NCBI GenBank assembly: GCA_965140775.1
Contig: OZ223471.1
Location: 3,844,001 to 3,908,000, forward strand
Direction: 5' to 3'
Length of the DNA: 64,000 nucleotides
Source: UBA6244 sp965140775
GTDB taxonomy: Bacteria; Bacteroidota; Bacteroidia; Bacteroidales; F082
In this document: in pieces, positions 40,953 through 48,807 of the stretch
Numbering within the stretch: the first letter of the stretch is position 1
Layout of the letters: every line of letters begins with the position of its first letter
Notes under the pieces: model-generated
Told to the model about the DNA's origin: nothing
What the model saw: only the letters and a program-made list of their open reading frames with translations
The model's database searches: none
Translations under genes and position numbers: made by a program

Positions 40953-41069
40953 AAAAAGAAAAGCCCTCGGCCAGGCGGTCGGGGCTTTTCTCATATTAAC
41001 CTAAAAACCCTCGTAGAAGAGGGATAACCCAAAAAATTAACCTGCTAAAGTTAATCGTTCTTTTAAGAA
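40953..41069 (-). ncRNA. Candidate structured small RNA of about 117 nt with its own promoter and terminator
   Basis: On the minus strand a TATCTTTG box (41082-41075) precedes a stretch with no reading frame that folds into four hairpins: GTTCTT/AAGAAC (41070-41057), ATTAAC/GTTAAT (41055-41036), CCCTC/GAGGG (41023-41008) and a 14-bp terminator stem GAAAAGCCC + CGGCC / GGTCG + GGGCTTTTC (40990-40958, one bulged base) followed by TTTTT (40957-40953). The word GGTTAAT occurs twice between the hairpins. It lies in the 700-bp gap between rocD and lptB and is not antisense to any gene. I cannot assign an Rfam family from memory. Confidence 0.68.
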
Positions 41070-41074
41070 CACAA

Positions 41075-41108
41075 CAAAGATACACTAAAAATGGCCAAAT
41101 GGTACAAA
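41075..41108 (-). promoter_or_regulatory. Promoter of the candidate small RNA
   Basis: Minus strand -7 box TATCTTTG (41082-41075); a TTTG (41108-41105) lies 22 bp upstream, slightly longer than the usual 19. Confidence 0.55.
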
Positions 41109-41386
41109 AAATATGCTTTTTTTTTATTTTGCCTTATGATGTCTGTCGGTCAATGTATCTTTTTTACTTTTAATAATTTATGCTCAATTCGTCAGTATTT
41201 CATATGACTTTTTCATTAAGTTTATATTATGTAATAAATCATGTTTTGAAAAAACTGCGAATTTTTCATGCTAAAATGTGCTGAAAATTTAATAACAATT
41301 GTTTGTTCACAAAAAAGCTCATGCTTGTTTCGTGACTATTTTCACTCCTGTCATCCTTCGTCAATCACAAGACCTACTTTAGTCAG
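41109..41386. other. AT-rich non-coding stretch 3' of lptB
   Basis: About 280 bp, strongly AT-rich with T and A runs (such as the T-run at 41118-41126). No open frame, clear hairpin terminator or promoter pair was seen. It separates the lptB stop from the small-RNA promoter, both on the minus strand, so read-through from lptB into the RNA cannot be excluded. Confidence 0.6.
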
Positions 41387-42124
41387 CTATTCGAATTCTT
41401 TCCGGCGCAGTTCGAAGTTTTTACCCAGATAGACTTTTCTCACGTGTTTGTCATTGGCCAATTCCTCCGCCGATCCTGATTTTAGGATAGAACCTTCGAA
41501 CAGCAAATAAGCCCGATCGACGATGGTAAGCGTTTCGTGCACGTTGTGGTCGGTAATGAGGATGCCAATATTTTTTGTTTTTAGTTTAGAAACGATGGAC
41601 TGAATGTCTTCCACCGCGATGGGATCCACGCCGGCAAAGGGTTCATCCAGCAAAATAAATTTTGGATCCACTGCCAAAGCCCGGGCTATTTCGGTTCTGC
41701 GGCGCTCCCCTCCCGACAGTTGAATTCCCTTACTCTTACGAATATGCTGCAAGCCAAACTCTTCGAGCAACGATTCGAGTTTTTCATTTTGCTCAACCCG
41801 GGAAAGCTTGGTAAATTCCATTACTGCCCTGATATTGTCTTCCACGCTCAGGTGTCTGAAAACGGAAGCCTCCTGTGCCAGGTAGCCGATTCCACGCTGG
41901 GCACGTTTATACATGGGTTCGGTTGTAATATCCTGATCGTCAAGATATACGTTTCCCGACAAAGGTTTGATCAACCCTACAATCATGTAAAAATTGGTGG
42001 TTTTTCCGGCACCATTCGGACCAAGCAATCCAATAATTTCACCTTGGTTCACCTCAACGCTAACGTTGTTAACAACCGTCCGTTGCTTGTATTTTTTTAC
42101 CAAATCCTTTGTCCAAAGCTTCAT
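41387..42124 (-). CDS. lptB: LPS export ABC transporter ATP-binding protein
   Basis: 245 residues, a complete ABC ATPase: Walker A LGPNGAGKTT (34-43), Q-loop GYLAQEASVFRHLSV, signature QLSGGERRRTEIARAL, Walker B KFILLDEPFAGVDPIAV and the switch His in ITDHNVHETL. The QEASVFR and DPIAVEDIQ stretches are specific to LptB. It powers LptFG in moving lipopolysaccharide from the inner to the outer membrane. It follows kdsD by 27 bp. Confidence 0.97.
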   Translation of the reverse strand: MKLWTKDLVKKYKQRTVVNNVSVEVNQGEIIGLLGPNGAGKTTNFYMIVGLIKPLSGNVYLDDQDITTEPMYKRAQRGIGYLAQEASVFRHLSVEDNIRAVMEFTKLSRVEQNEKLESLLEEFGLQHIRKSKGIQLSGGERRRTEIARALAVDPKFILLDEPFAGVDPIAVEDIQSIVSKLKTKNIGILITDHNVHETLTIVDRAYLLFEGSILKSGSAEELANDKHVRKVYLGKNFELRRKEFE

Positions 42125-42151
42125 AAGGTGCTATTTCAATATCTTACAAAA

Positions 42152-43120
42152 TTATAAAATTCCTTCGCGGAGGATGTCGTGCAAGTGTATCACGCCCATA
42201 TATGCTCCTTGGTTAACAACGGGCAATTGGGTAATATTATTTTTGCGCATCAGCTCCAGTGCTATCACCACCAGCTCATCCTCGTGGATGGTGAGGGGAT
42301 TTTTTGTCATCACATCTCCGGCTTTCAATTGGCTAAAATCGCTGTGTTTTTCAATCATGCGACGAAGGTCGCCATCGGTTATCACACCCACCAGATTATT
42401 TCCTTCCAGAACGGCGGTAGCACCCAGCCTTTTCGACGAAATTTCGATAATGACCTCGGGCATGAGCGCATCGGATGTTACCGATGGCCTTTCGTTTTGC
42501 ATGGAAAGATCGCTCACGCGCAAATACATGCGTTTGCCCAGTGCTCCGCCGGGATGAAATTGAGCAAAATCTTCAGCTGTAAAATCGCGCAACTCCAACA
42601 GGCTAACCGCCAGGGCATCGCCCATCACCAGTTGTGCGGTGGTGCTGCTTGTGGGCGCCAGATTATTGGGGCAAGCCTCCTTATCAACAGTGGCATCCAA
42701 CACAAAATCAGCTTGTTTGGCCAAGTAGGAATCCACATTACCGACCAAGGCAATGATGGCATTCTGACGTGCTTTCAGTAAGGGGATCAACACCTTTACC
42801 TCCGGAGTTTCGCCACTTTTGGATATGGCCATCACCACGTCATCTTTGCGAACGATACCCAAATCGCCATGAATGGCATCGGCAGCATGCATAAAAATGG
42901 CAGGGGTACCGGTGGAATTAAAGGTAGCCACAATCTTCTGTGCAATGTTGGCACTTTTACCTATTCCCGTAACAATTACCCGGCCTTTTGATTTCCAGAT
43001 AAGCTGCACGGCACTCACAAAATTATCGTTTACCGAATGGGTAAGGTTTTTAACTGCATTCCACTCATTATCTATGGTTGACAACGCCGTCCGGCGGATT
43101 TTTTCGGTTACTTCCAACAT
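42152..43120 (-). CDS. kdsD: Arabinose-5-phosphate isomerase (KpsF/GutQ/KdsD family)
   Basis: 322 residues: an SIS sugar isomerase domain (about 35-170; VTGIGKSANIAQKIVATFNSTGTPAIFMHAADAIHGDLG and SKSGETPEV) followed by a pair of CBS domains (about 205-320). It converts ribulose 5-phosphate to arabinose 5-phosphate for Kdo synthesis, and is encoded next to lptB as in many Gram-negatives. A -7 box TATCTTTG at 43246-43239 implies a leader of about 115 nt. Confidence 0.95.
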   Translation of the reverse strand: MLEVTEKIRRTALSTIDNEWNAVKNLTHSVNDNFVSAVQLIWKSKGRVIVTGIGKSANIAQKIVATFNSTGTPAIFMHAADAIHGDLGIVRKDDVVMAISKSGETPEVKVLIPLLKARQNAIIALVGNVDSYLAKQADFVLDATVDKEACPNNLAPTSSTTAQLVMGDALAVSLLELRDFTAEDFAQFHPGGALGKRMYLRVSDLSMQNERPSVTSDALMPEVIIEISSKRLGATAVLEGNNLVGVITDGDLRRMIEKHSDFSQLKAGDVMTKNPLTIHEDELVVIALELMRKNNITQLPVVNQGAYMGVIHLHDILREGIL

Positions 43121-43159
43121 TTTTTTGTTAAAATTGGTGTTTATGCAATTTTTTAGTAT

Positions 43160-43167
43160 TATATTTG
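43160..43167 (+). promoter_or_regulatory. -7 promoter box (TATATTTG) of recQ
   Basis: TATATTTG on the plus strand, 98 bp before the recQ ATG. It lies within the leader of the divergent kdsD transcript, so the two transcription units overlap. Confidence 0.4.
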
Positions 43168-43238
43168 TTCATATACACTATTTCAAAATCCATCACCTAA
43201 TCATGACGGATTTTTACGATCAGTACATAATTTTATGA

Positions 43239-43246
43239 CAAAGATA
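43239..43246 (-). promoter_or_regulatory. -7 promoter box (TATCTTTG) of kdsD-lptB
   Basis: TATCTTTG on the minus strand, about 120 bp upstream of the kdsD ATG. The matching -33 region would fall at the recQ start codon and shows no TTTG. Confidence 0.4.
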
Positions 43247-43265
43247 TGTTTTATCTACCTATATA

Positions 43266-45470
43266 ATGAACGCAGGAACGGATAAATACAAAACCAAAGA
43301 AGTGCTCAAAACATTTTTTGGGTTTACTAAGTTTAAAGGGAATCAAGAAAAAATTATTGAAACCCTTCTGGCAGGCAAGAACACGTTTGTGGTGATGCCC
43401 ACAGGAGGCGGTAAGTCGCTGTGTTATCAGCTGCCGGCCTTACTACAGCCTGGAACGGCTATTGTGGTATCGCCCCTTATCGCCTTGATGAAAAATCAGG
43501 TGGACATGATACGAAATTTTGCCACCCAGTCGGGTATCGCCCATGTGATGAATTCGTCGTTGTCGAAAGCCGAAATAACCGAAGTGCGCGAAGACCTGAT
43601 GTCGGGCAAAACCAAATTGCTGTACATGGCACCCGAAAGTCTGACCAAAGAGGAAAATATCGATTTTTTAAAAGCCATCGATATTTCGTTTTTTGCCATC
43701 GATGAGGCCCATTGTATCTCCGAATGGGGGCATGATTTCCGACCCGAATACCGAAAACTCAGATCGATTATCAATGCCATCAATGCCAATATACCCATCA
43801 TTGCGCTTACGGCAACTGCCACCTTAAAGGTTCAGGAGGATATTTTAAAAAATCTGGAAATTCCGGAAGCTGAAGTGTTTAAGTCGTCATTCGACCGCGA
43901 CAACCTGTACTATGAGGTGAGGCCTAAAACCAAAGATGTGATCAAAGACATCATAAAATACATTAAAACCCAACCCAACAAATCGGGTATCGTGTATTGC
44001 CTGAGTCGTAAAAAAGTGGAGGAAATTGCTGAATCACTGGTGGTAAACGGCATTAGGGCACTGCCCTACCATGCAGGACTGGATGCAGCTACCCGACGCA
44101 ACAACCAGGACATGTTTTTGATGGAAAATGTGGAAGTAATTGTAGCCACCATTGCCTTTGGAATGGGTATCGACAAACCCGACATTCGTTTTGTTATTCA
44201 CCACGACATTCCCAAAAGTATCGAAGGATACTACCAGGAAACCGGTCGCGGTGGCCGTGATGGCGGCGAAGGCAATTGTATCACTTTCTACAATTACGAC
44301 GACATCCAGAAACTGGAAAAGTTTATGAAAGACAAGCCTGTGGCCGAGCAGGAAATTGCCAAAGAATTGCTATTCGAAACCGTGGCTTATGCCGAGTCGT
44401 CGGTGTGTCGCCACCGTTTGCTGTTGCATTATTTTGGCGAAAGCTACTTTAAGGACAACTGTGGCGCATGCGACAACTGCTTGAACCCCAAAGAGAAATA
44501 CGAAGGAAAGGATGAAATCAGGCTGGCTTTAAAGGCCATTCTGGCACTGAAAGAACAATTTAAAGCCAAAATTGTTGGTGAGGTTATCGCAGGTAAAAAA
44601 AGTGGTGATGTAAAGAGTATCAAACTCGATCAGCACAAATATTTTGGCATGGGCGAGCAACATGAAGCCAAATACTGGGTCATGATTATCCGCCAGGCAT
44701 TAATCCATAAATTGGCTGAAAAGGAAATAGAAAATTATGGTATTCTGAAGGTTACCGAAGCAGGAAAAGAATTTATTCAGAAACCATACAGCATCCTCAT
44801 TGCCAAAGATCATGATTATGAATCGGCTGAGGACGACGATACCATTGTAAATGCCGGAGCCCAAAAGGGCAGCGGTGCCGATCCCACACTTTTTGCTCTG
44901 TTGAAAGACCTGAGAAAAGATATTTCGAAAAAAGAAAACCTGCCACCGTTTGTTATTTTCCAGGATCCCTCGCTCGAAGATATGGCCATTCAATATCCCA
45001 TCAACGAGGAGGAAATGAAGCAAATTGTAGGTGTTGGTGCCGGAAAAGCTGCCAAATACAGCAAACCTTTTGTGGAACTGATACAAAAATATGTTGAAGA
45101 AAACGAAATAACACGTCCCAACGACATGGTTATCAAGTCGGTAATCAACAAATCCGGACTCAAGGTTTACATTATACAAAGCATCGACCGAAAATTGCCA
45201 CTGGACGATATAGCCCATGCTAAGAATTTGTCGTTGAGCGAATTACTAACCGAAATAGAACGCATCGTGATGTCAGGTACCAAACTCGACATCAGCTATT
45301 ATGTAAACGATAAAGTGGACGAATACCATCAGGAAGATATCTACGATTATTTTTCGGAAGCTGAAACCGACTCCATTGAGGATGCGCTCGAAGAGCTGGG
45401 CGAATCGGAGTATAACGAGGAAGAAATCAGACTTATGCGTATTAAATTTTTATCGGAAGTTGGAAACTGA
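43266..45470 (+). CDS. recQ: ATP-dependent DNA helicase RecQ
   Basis: 734 residues. The helicase core has Walker A PTGGGKSLCYQLPA (45-58), the DEAH box AIDEAHCISEWGHDFRPEY, TATAT, motif V (VIVATIAFGMGIDKPDIRFV) and motif VI (YYQETGRGGRDG). The RQC zinc cysteines are CRHRLLLHYF...CGACDNC. A C-terminal HRDC-like helical region and an acidic tail follow. It unwinds DNA 3' to 5' in recombination and repair. The stop codon is 1 bp before the ATG of the lipoprotein gene. Confidence 0.97.
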   Translation: MNAGTDKYKTKEVLKTFFGFTKFKGNQEKIIETLLAGKNTFVVMPTGGGKSLCYQLPALLQPGTAIVVSPLIALMKNQVDMIRNFATQSGIAHVMNSSLSKAEITEVREDLMSGKTKLLYMAPESLTKEENIDFLKAIDISFFAIDEAHCISEWGHDFRPEYRKLRSIINAINANIPIIALTATATLKVQEDILKNLEIPEAEVFKSSFDRDNLYYEVRPKTKDVIKDIIKYIKTQPNKSGIVYCLSRKKVEEIAESLVVNGIRALPYHAGLDAATRRNNQDMFLMENVEVIVATIAFGMGIDKPDIRFVIHHDIPKSIEGYYQETGRGGRDGGEGNCITFYNYDDIQKLEKFMKDKPVAEQEIAKELLFETVAYAESSVCRHRLLLHYFGESYFKDNCGACDNCLNPKEKYEGKDEIRLALKAILALKEQFKAKIVGEVIAGKKSGDVKSIKLDQHKYFGMGEQHEAKYWVMIIRQALIHKLAEKEIENYGILKVTEAGKEFIQKPYSILIAKDHDYESAEDDDTIVNAGAQKGSGADPTLFALLKDLRKDISKKENLPPFVIFQDPSLEDMAIQYPINEEEMKQIVGVGAGKAAKYSKPFVELIQKYVEENEITRPNDMVIKSVINKSGLKVYIIQSIDRKLPLDDIAHAKNLSLSELLTEIERIVMSGTKLDISYYVNDKVDEYHQEDIYDYFSEAETDSIEDALEELGESEYNEEEIRLMRIKFLSEVGN

Positions 45471-45471
45471 T

Positions 45472-45975
45472 ATGCGCCACTTGCTACTCCCTTTTATTTT
45501 TCTGCTGCTTTTGGCCGGAACGTCTTGTTATCATAACAACAAAGAGCAGGTGAAAGTGCCCGACAAGTTGTTGTCAGAAAATCAAATGGTTGAAATTATC
45601 ACCCAAATACAACTGGCGGAAGGTCGGGTGGTGATGGAACGTGAAAAAAACAAAGATTTCAAAATCAACGGTAAGGAATACATGCAGGAGATTTATGAAC
45701 ATTTCGGCATCACTCCCGAGCAATTGGTTGACAACATGAACTATTATCAGGACAAAGATGATGTAATGGTGGATATTTATGATGAAGTGCTGGCCAACCT
45801 GAGCACCTTGCAGGAGGAGGTGAAACTAGCTACAAAGGAAGACAGCGATAAGGCTAAACCTGATTCCATCCAACAGTTGAATGACCTCAACACCGCCAAA
45901 GCAGATACTTCCATAGTGGCAACCGACACGCTTACATCACAGCAGGATTCGTTAAAAATTACCTTGAAAAAGTAG
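45472..45975 (+). CDS. DUF4296-type lipoprotein
   Basis: 167 residues from the ATG at 45472. The lipoprotein signal ends LLLLAGTSC (lipidated Cys at about 17). The body, PDKLLSENQMVEIITQIQLAEG followed by YMQEIYEHFGITPEQLVDNMNYY, is the DUF4296 pattern found across Bacteroidota, and a low-complexity Ser/Thr/Asp tail follows. Function unknown. It is translationally linked to recQ (1-bp gap) and its end overlaps the convergent lipoprotein gene by 17 bp. Confidence 0.85.
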   Translation: MRHLLLPFIFLLLLAGTSCYHNNKEQVKVPDKLLSENQMVEIITQIQLAEGRVVMEREKNKDFKINGKEYMQEIYEHFGITPEQLVDNMNYYQDKDDVMVDIYDEVLANLSTLQEEVKLATKEDSDKAKPDSIQQLNDLNTAKADTSIVATDTLTSQQDSLKITLKK

Positions 45976-46366
45976 CCGATCGCGATTCGGAATCAATTCC
46001 ATCATCCAACTGATAGTTAAAGGTGAGCCGTGTGTCGCTGACATAGCTTCCTGAACCACTTACGGTATAGTTTCCACCCAGCGATTGGCTATCCAGCACC
46101 AGCGTGTTGCCCACCACCAGCCCTACGGCCGTATTTCCCAGATCGGCGAAATTACTCAGCAGCACTTCGGCCGTATTCAGCGGATTGGCAGATATAACCA
46201 CTTGATAATTAAGTCGTAAACCCTGATCGGATACACTCCAGGTACCAATAAATTTATCCGCGGGATTTAAATCACCATCGTCGGTAGGCGCACAGGCGCC
46301 AAATGCCAGCATCAAGACAAACAGCCATGCCGGGGCAAAAGATTTCAAATTTCTCATGGGGTGCAT
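45959..46366 (-). CDS. Small beta-rich lipoprotein of unknown function
   Basis: 135 residues. A lipoprotein signal ends LMLAFGAC (Cys at about 25; the start could be the second Met). The rest is a predicted beta-barrel-like domain beginning DKFIGTWSVSDQG and with GNYTVSGSGSYVSDTRLTFNYQL. This GTW...V opening is common in lipocalin-like lipoproteins of Bacteroidota. It is downstream of the T9SS thioredoxin gene with a 41-bp gap, so may be its operon partner. Confidence 0.75.
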   Translation of the reverse strand: MHPMRNLKSFAPAWLFVLMLAFGACAPTDDGDLNPADKFIGTWSVSDQGLRLNYQVVISANPLNTAEVLLSNFADLGNTAVGLVVGNTLVLDSQSLGGNYTVSGSGSYVSDTRLTFNYQLDDGIDSESRSATFSR

Positions 46367-46407
46367 TTTTCAATGATCCTGTAATTTTCAGACCATAGTG
46401 CTTTAAC

Positions 46408-47196
46408 CTAGCGCGAAACCGTCACTTTTTTGGTAACAACCCAACCGGCTCCATCGGTTATTTTCAGCAAATAAATGCCTGCGGGCCGCGCCGAAACATC
46501 CATCTGAAAGGTACGCGTACCATCAAATATCCCGGCATGCGTTTGTTTCAACAACGATTTTCCGGTAAGTTGAATCAACTCGAATGTAACCCAACCCGTA
46601 TTTTGATCAGAGAGGGAAATATGCAGCACATCCGAAGCAGGTTGAGGAAACAAACGAACCTCATTCCTCTCCGAAAGAGGGTCATCCACTCCAACAATCA
46701 CCCCTCCGGCATTCACCACTGCTTCCGTAATATTGTCTTCGTCGGGAACCCAAACATATTGTTCAACAATCTGATGATCAGGAGTAATAACAATCACCGT
46801 GGGGTACGACATAATATTGTAATCGCCGTAAACCAGATTTCCTCCACCCTGGCTTCCGCTCACGGTGGGGTATGTAAGTCCGAAAATGGAATCGAATTCG
46901 TGAACGCCGGTATTGTCGTTTCCCCAATTGATCCCCATAAAATAAACATTGCCCTGATTGGAACCGAATTTTTCGTAACTGCGCTGAAAATCATCGGCAT
47001 AATCCTGACAAGGACCACATGAGGTAGAGAAAAAATCGATGACCACAATTTGTTGACTGTCGTCGAGGATAGGAAATAGGTAGATGGTTTCGCCATCAAT
47101 GGTTTTGACATGAAAATCGACCGCCTCGGTGAGTGTGGTTTGAGAAAAAGCAGCCAAAGAGAGTAAGATAAGTAGCGTTGTGAGAAGTTTTTTCAT
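46408..47196 (-). CDS. Secreted thioredoxin-fold protein with T9SS C-terminal sorting domain
   Basis: 262 residues from the ATG at 47196. A signal peptide (1-20, ending AAFSQ) is followed by a TlpA/AhpC-type thioredoxin domain with active site TSCGPCQDY (CGPC) and a cis-Pro in SYPTVIV. The last 75 residues (LFPQPASDVLHISL ... GIYLLKITDG ... KKVTVSR) are a type A type IX secretion sorting domain. It is thus exported to the cell surface or medium, where it may act as a redox or peroxide-related protein. It starts 19 bp after deoC. Confidence 0.9.
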   Translation of the reverse strand: MKKLLTTLLILLSLAAFSQTTLTEAVDFHVKTIDGETIYLFPILDDSQQIVVIDFFSTSCGPCQDYADDFQRSYEKFGSNQGNVYFMGINWGNDNTGVHEFDSIFGLTYPTVSGSQGGGNLVYGDYNIMSYPTVIVITPDHQIVEQYVWVPDEDNITEAVVNAGGVIVGVDDPLSERNEVRLFPQPASDVLHISLSDQNTGWVTFELIQLTGKSLLKQTHAGIFDGTRTFQMDVSARPAGIYLLKITDGAGWVVTKKVTVSR

Positions 47197-47215
47197 GGCA
47201 GATTGCAAAGTATAA

Positions 47216-48061
47216 TTAGTTGATTTCGTTATAAATATGAGTAGCCAACCGACTTGCGCCGATGCGGAACAAATCTTTATTGAGCCATTGTTCGCCCAGT
47301 ACTTGTTGCACCAAAGTATAGTATATCATGGCCTCATCGGGGGTTGCAATTCCACCGGCGGGTTTAATACCAATTTTTATTCCGGTAGCCTCATGGTATT
47401 CTTTGATGGTGTCGAGCATGATTAAAAAAGCCTCCGGCGTAGCGGCAGGCTGTATTTTTCCGGTGGAAGTTTTGATGAAATCACCTCCTCCGAGGATGGC
47501 GAGTTCGCTGGCTTTACGAATCAGTTCAATGGTTTTCAGCTCGCCGGTTTCCAGAATCACTTTCAAGTGAGCTTCGCCACATGCATTTTTGATATCCTCC
47601 ACCTCCTGAAGTACATAATCTTCGTTACCTTCGATGAGCTTTCCACGCGAGATAACCATGTCGATTTCGTCGGCCCCAAATTGCACCGCCCAGGCAACCT
47701 CCTCCACCCGCAAACCAATGGGAGATTGACCGCTCGGGAAAGCACTTTCGACGCAGGCTGTTTTTATTCCCGTACCCATCAGATTTTGGTGAACCAATTC
47801 GGCAAAAATGGGATACACACAAACGGCAGCCACCTGATCGGTATTTTTTTCGGCACTCTTAAAGTTGATGGCCTGTTTACACAAATTGATCACCCTTTCG
47901 TCGGTATCGTCACCACTCAGGGTAGTAAGGTCGATCACCGAAAGTATCCGTCGATAGGCTTCTTGTCGATTGGTGAGGTTAAGGGATGACAACAAATCAT
48001 CCAATCTGGTCTGGATGGTGGTCGCTGTCTGGTTATAAGGTTTGAATTGATACATCATCAT
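47216..48061 (-). CDS. deoC: Deoxyribose-phosphate aldolase
   Basis: 281 residues (starts at one of three consecutive ATG codons, 48061, 48058 or 48055). Class I aldolase: ADEIDMVISRG, Schiff-base Lys in FIKTSTGK, and GIKPAGGI. It cleaves deoxyribose 5-phosphate to acetaldehyde and glyceraldehyde 3-phosphate in nucleoside catabolism. Length (281) exceeds the E. coli enzyme but is usual in this phylum. A -7 box TATTTTTG lies at 48076-48069, only 7-14 bp upstream of the ATGs, so the leader is very short. Confidence 0.96.
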   Translation of the reverse strand: MMMYQFKPYNQTATTIQTRLDDLLSSLNLTNRQEAYRRILSVIDLTTLSGDDTDERVINLCKQAINFKSAEKNTDQVAAVCVYPIFAELVHQNLMGTGIKTACVESAFPSGQSPIGLRVEEVAWAVQFGADEIDMVISRGKLIEGNEDYVLQEVEDIKNACGEAHLKVILETGELKTIELIRKASELAILGGGDFIKTSTGKIQPAATPEAFLIMLDTIKEYHEATGIKIGIKPAGGIATPDEAMIYYTLVQQVLGEQWLNKDLFRIGASRLATHIYNEIN

Positions 48062-48282
48062 TTTTTTACAAAAATAATAACATTGGGCAAACCACGACTG
48101 TTACCACGAAACACCCGCCACAATTTTATCCTCCGAAATCGTAATGCCCTACGTAATTGTATATGAAAAACCATTACATCGAAGAGAACCGATGGCCCTA
48201 CAAAACAACAGGACGAAAATAAATCAACCCTATCACATTCATTATGTGTATTTTAAAAAAATGTTTTGCAACCGAAACATCT

Positions 48283-48298
48283 TTGGCACGCCGATTGC
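48283..48298 (+). promoter_or_regulatory. Sigma-54 (RpoN) promoter, TTGGCACG-N4-TTGC
   Basis: TTGGCACG (48283-48290), four bases, TTGC (48295-48298). The invariant GG and GC doublets are 10 bp apart, exactly as in the sigma-54 consensus. The expected start of RNA is about 48310, 14 nt before the ATG of the zinc-ribbon gene. The only such site I noticed in the intergenic regions examined. Confidence 0.85.
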
Positions 48299-48323
48299 CA
48301 ATAAAGGAACAAACACCGGAATC

Positions 48324-48476
48324 ATGTTGTCGTTAGGCATAAAAAAAAGTCAGGAGAAGAGCAGAGTGCAGTACCAAAAGTACTACAAATGCGACCGGTG
48401 TGGCTATATCAGCATTGTAAAGAATTCCAATTGTCCCATCTGTAAAAAAGATGGGTTTACAATTAAAATGAAATAA
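48324..48476 (+). CDS. 50-residue zinc-ribbon protein, sigma-54 controlled
   Basis: A reading frame from the ATG at 48324; upstream in-frame codons lie before the promoter's predicted start site and are rejected. Two cysteine pairs C23-x2-C26 (YKCDRCGY) and C37-x2-C40 (NCPICKKDG) form a classic zinc-ribbon/rubredoxin-like knuckle. The N-terminus is basic. No family is recognised with confidence; small proteins like this can bind RNA, DNA or a partner. It is 11 bp upstream of another small gene. Confidence 0.75.
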   Translation: MLSLGIKKSQEKSRVQYQKYYKCDRCGYISIVKNSNCPICKKDGFTIKMK

Positions 48477-48487
48477 TTTGACCTGCT

Positions 48488-48670
48488 ATGAAAGTAAATC
48501 AATACTATTCCATCCAACAGATTGAAACCAATGGTTTGATTGAAAAAAACGTGAAAGATGTGGGCGCTACCATCTTCACTAAAGACAGTAAAGTGTACTT
48601 TTTTGAACCCATGGGCAAGAAACAGTACCGCCTTTACTCCGTTATTAATGAGCGATCCTTTTTCCTTTAA
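48488..48670 (+). CDS. 60-residue protein of unknown function, second gene of the sigma-54 operon
   Basis: MKVNQYYSIQQIETNGLI at the start, ending YRLYSVINERSFFL. It looks like a small beta-rich fold (alternating hydrophobics, GATIFTKDSKVYFFEP). No signal peptide, TM helix or known domain. It begins 11 bp after the zinc-ribbon gene and is followed by a terminator at 48704, so the pair form a compact two-gene operon. I do not recognise the family. Confidence 0.7.
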   Translation: MKVNQYYSIQQIETNGLIEKNVKDVGATIFTKDSKVYFFEPMGKKQYRLYSVINERSFFL

Positions 48671-48703
48671 AGATCGGATTTTATCCGAAAAAAAGCCTGC
48701 CCA

Positions 48704-48740
48704 AAAAACCTTGCAACGTGCCTGTTGCGAGGTTTTTTTA
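48704..48740 (+). terminator. Rho-independent terminator of the sigma-54 operon
   Basis: Stem AAAAACCTTGCAAC (48704-48717) / GTTGCGAGGTTTTT (48724-48737) with loop GTGCCT and one internal mismatch, ending in a T-run. Confidence 0.85.
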
Positions 48741-48760
48741 TGTCGGGATCGCTCCAAAAC

Positions 48761-48790
48761 AAAAAAGCTGACTTATACGTCAGCTTTTTT
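48761..48790. terminator. Bidirectional terminator between the sigma-54 operon and the arylsulfotransferase-like gene
   Basis: Perfect 12-bp stem AAAAAAGCTGAC (48761-48772) / GTCAGCTTTTTT (48779-48790) with a 6-nt loop. A/T runs on both sides make it active on either strand; for the minus-strand gene it lies 18 bp past the stop codon. Confidence 0.9.
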
Positions 48791-48807
48791 GTTTTCCCGA
48801 TTATGCG

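Noticed and set aside
40683..41386. A tRNA or rRNA gene in the gap after rocD
   Set aside because: No TTCGA-type T-arm or clover-leaf spacing was found; the hairpins there fit a small RNA and terminators instead.
48144..48323. An N-terminal extension of the zinc-ribbon protein from the ATG-like codon at 48144
   Set aside because: It would begin upstream of the sigma-54 promoter and include the promoter in the coding sequence; the start at 48324 fits the promoter better.
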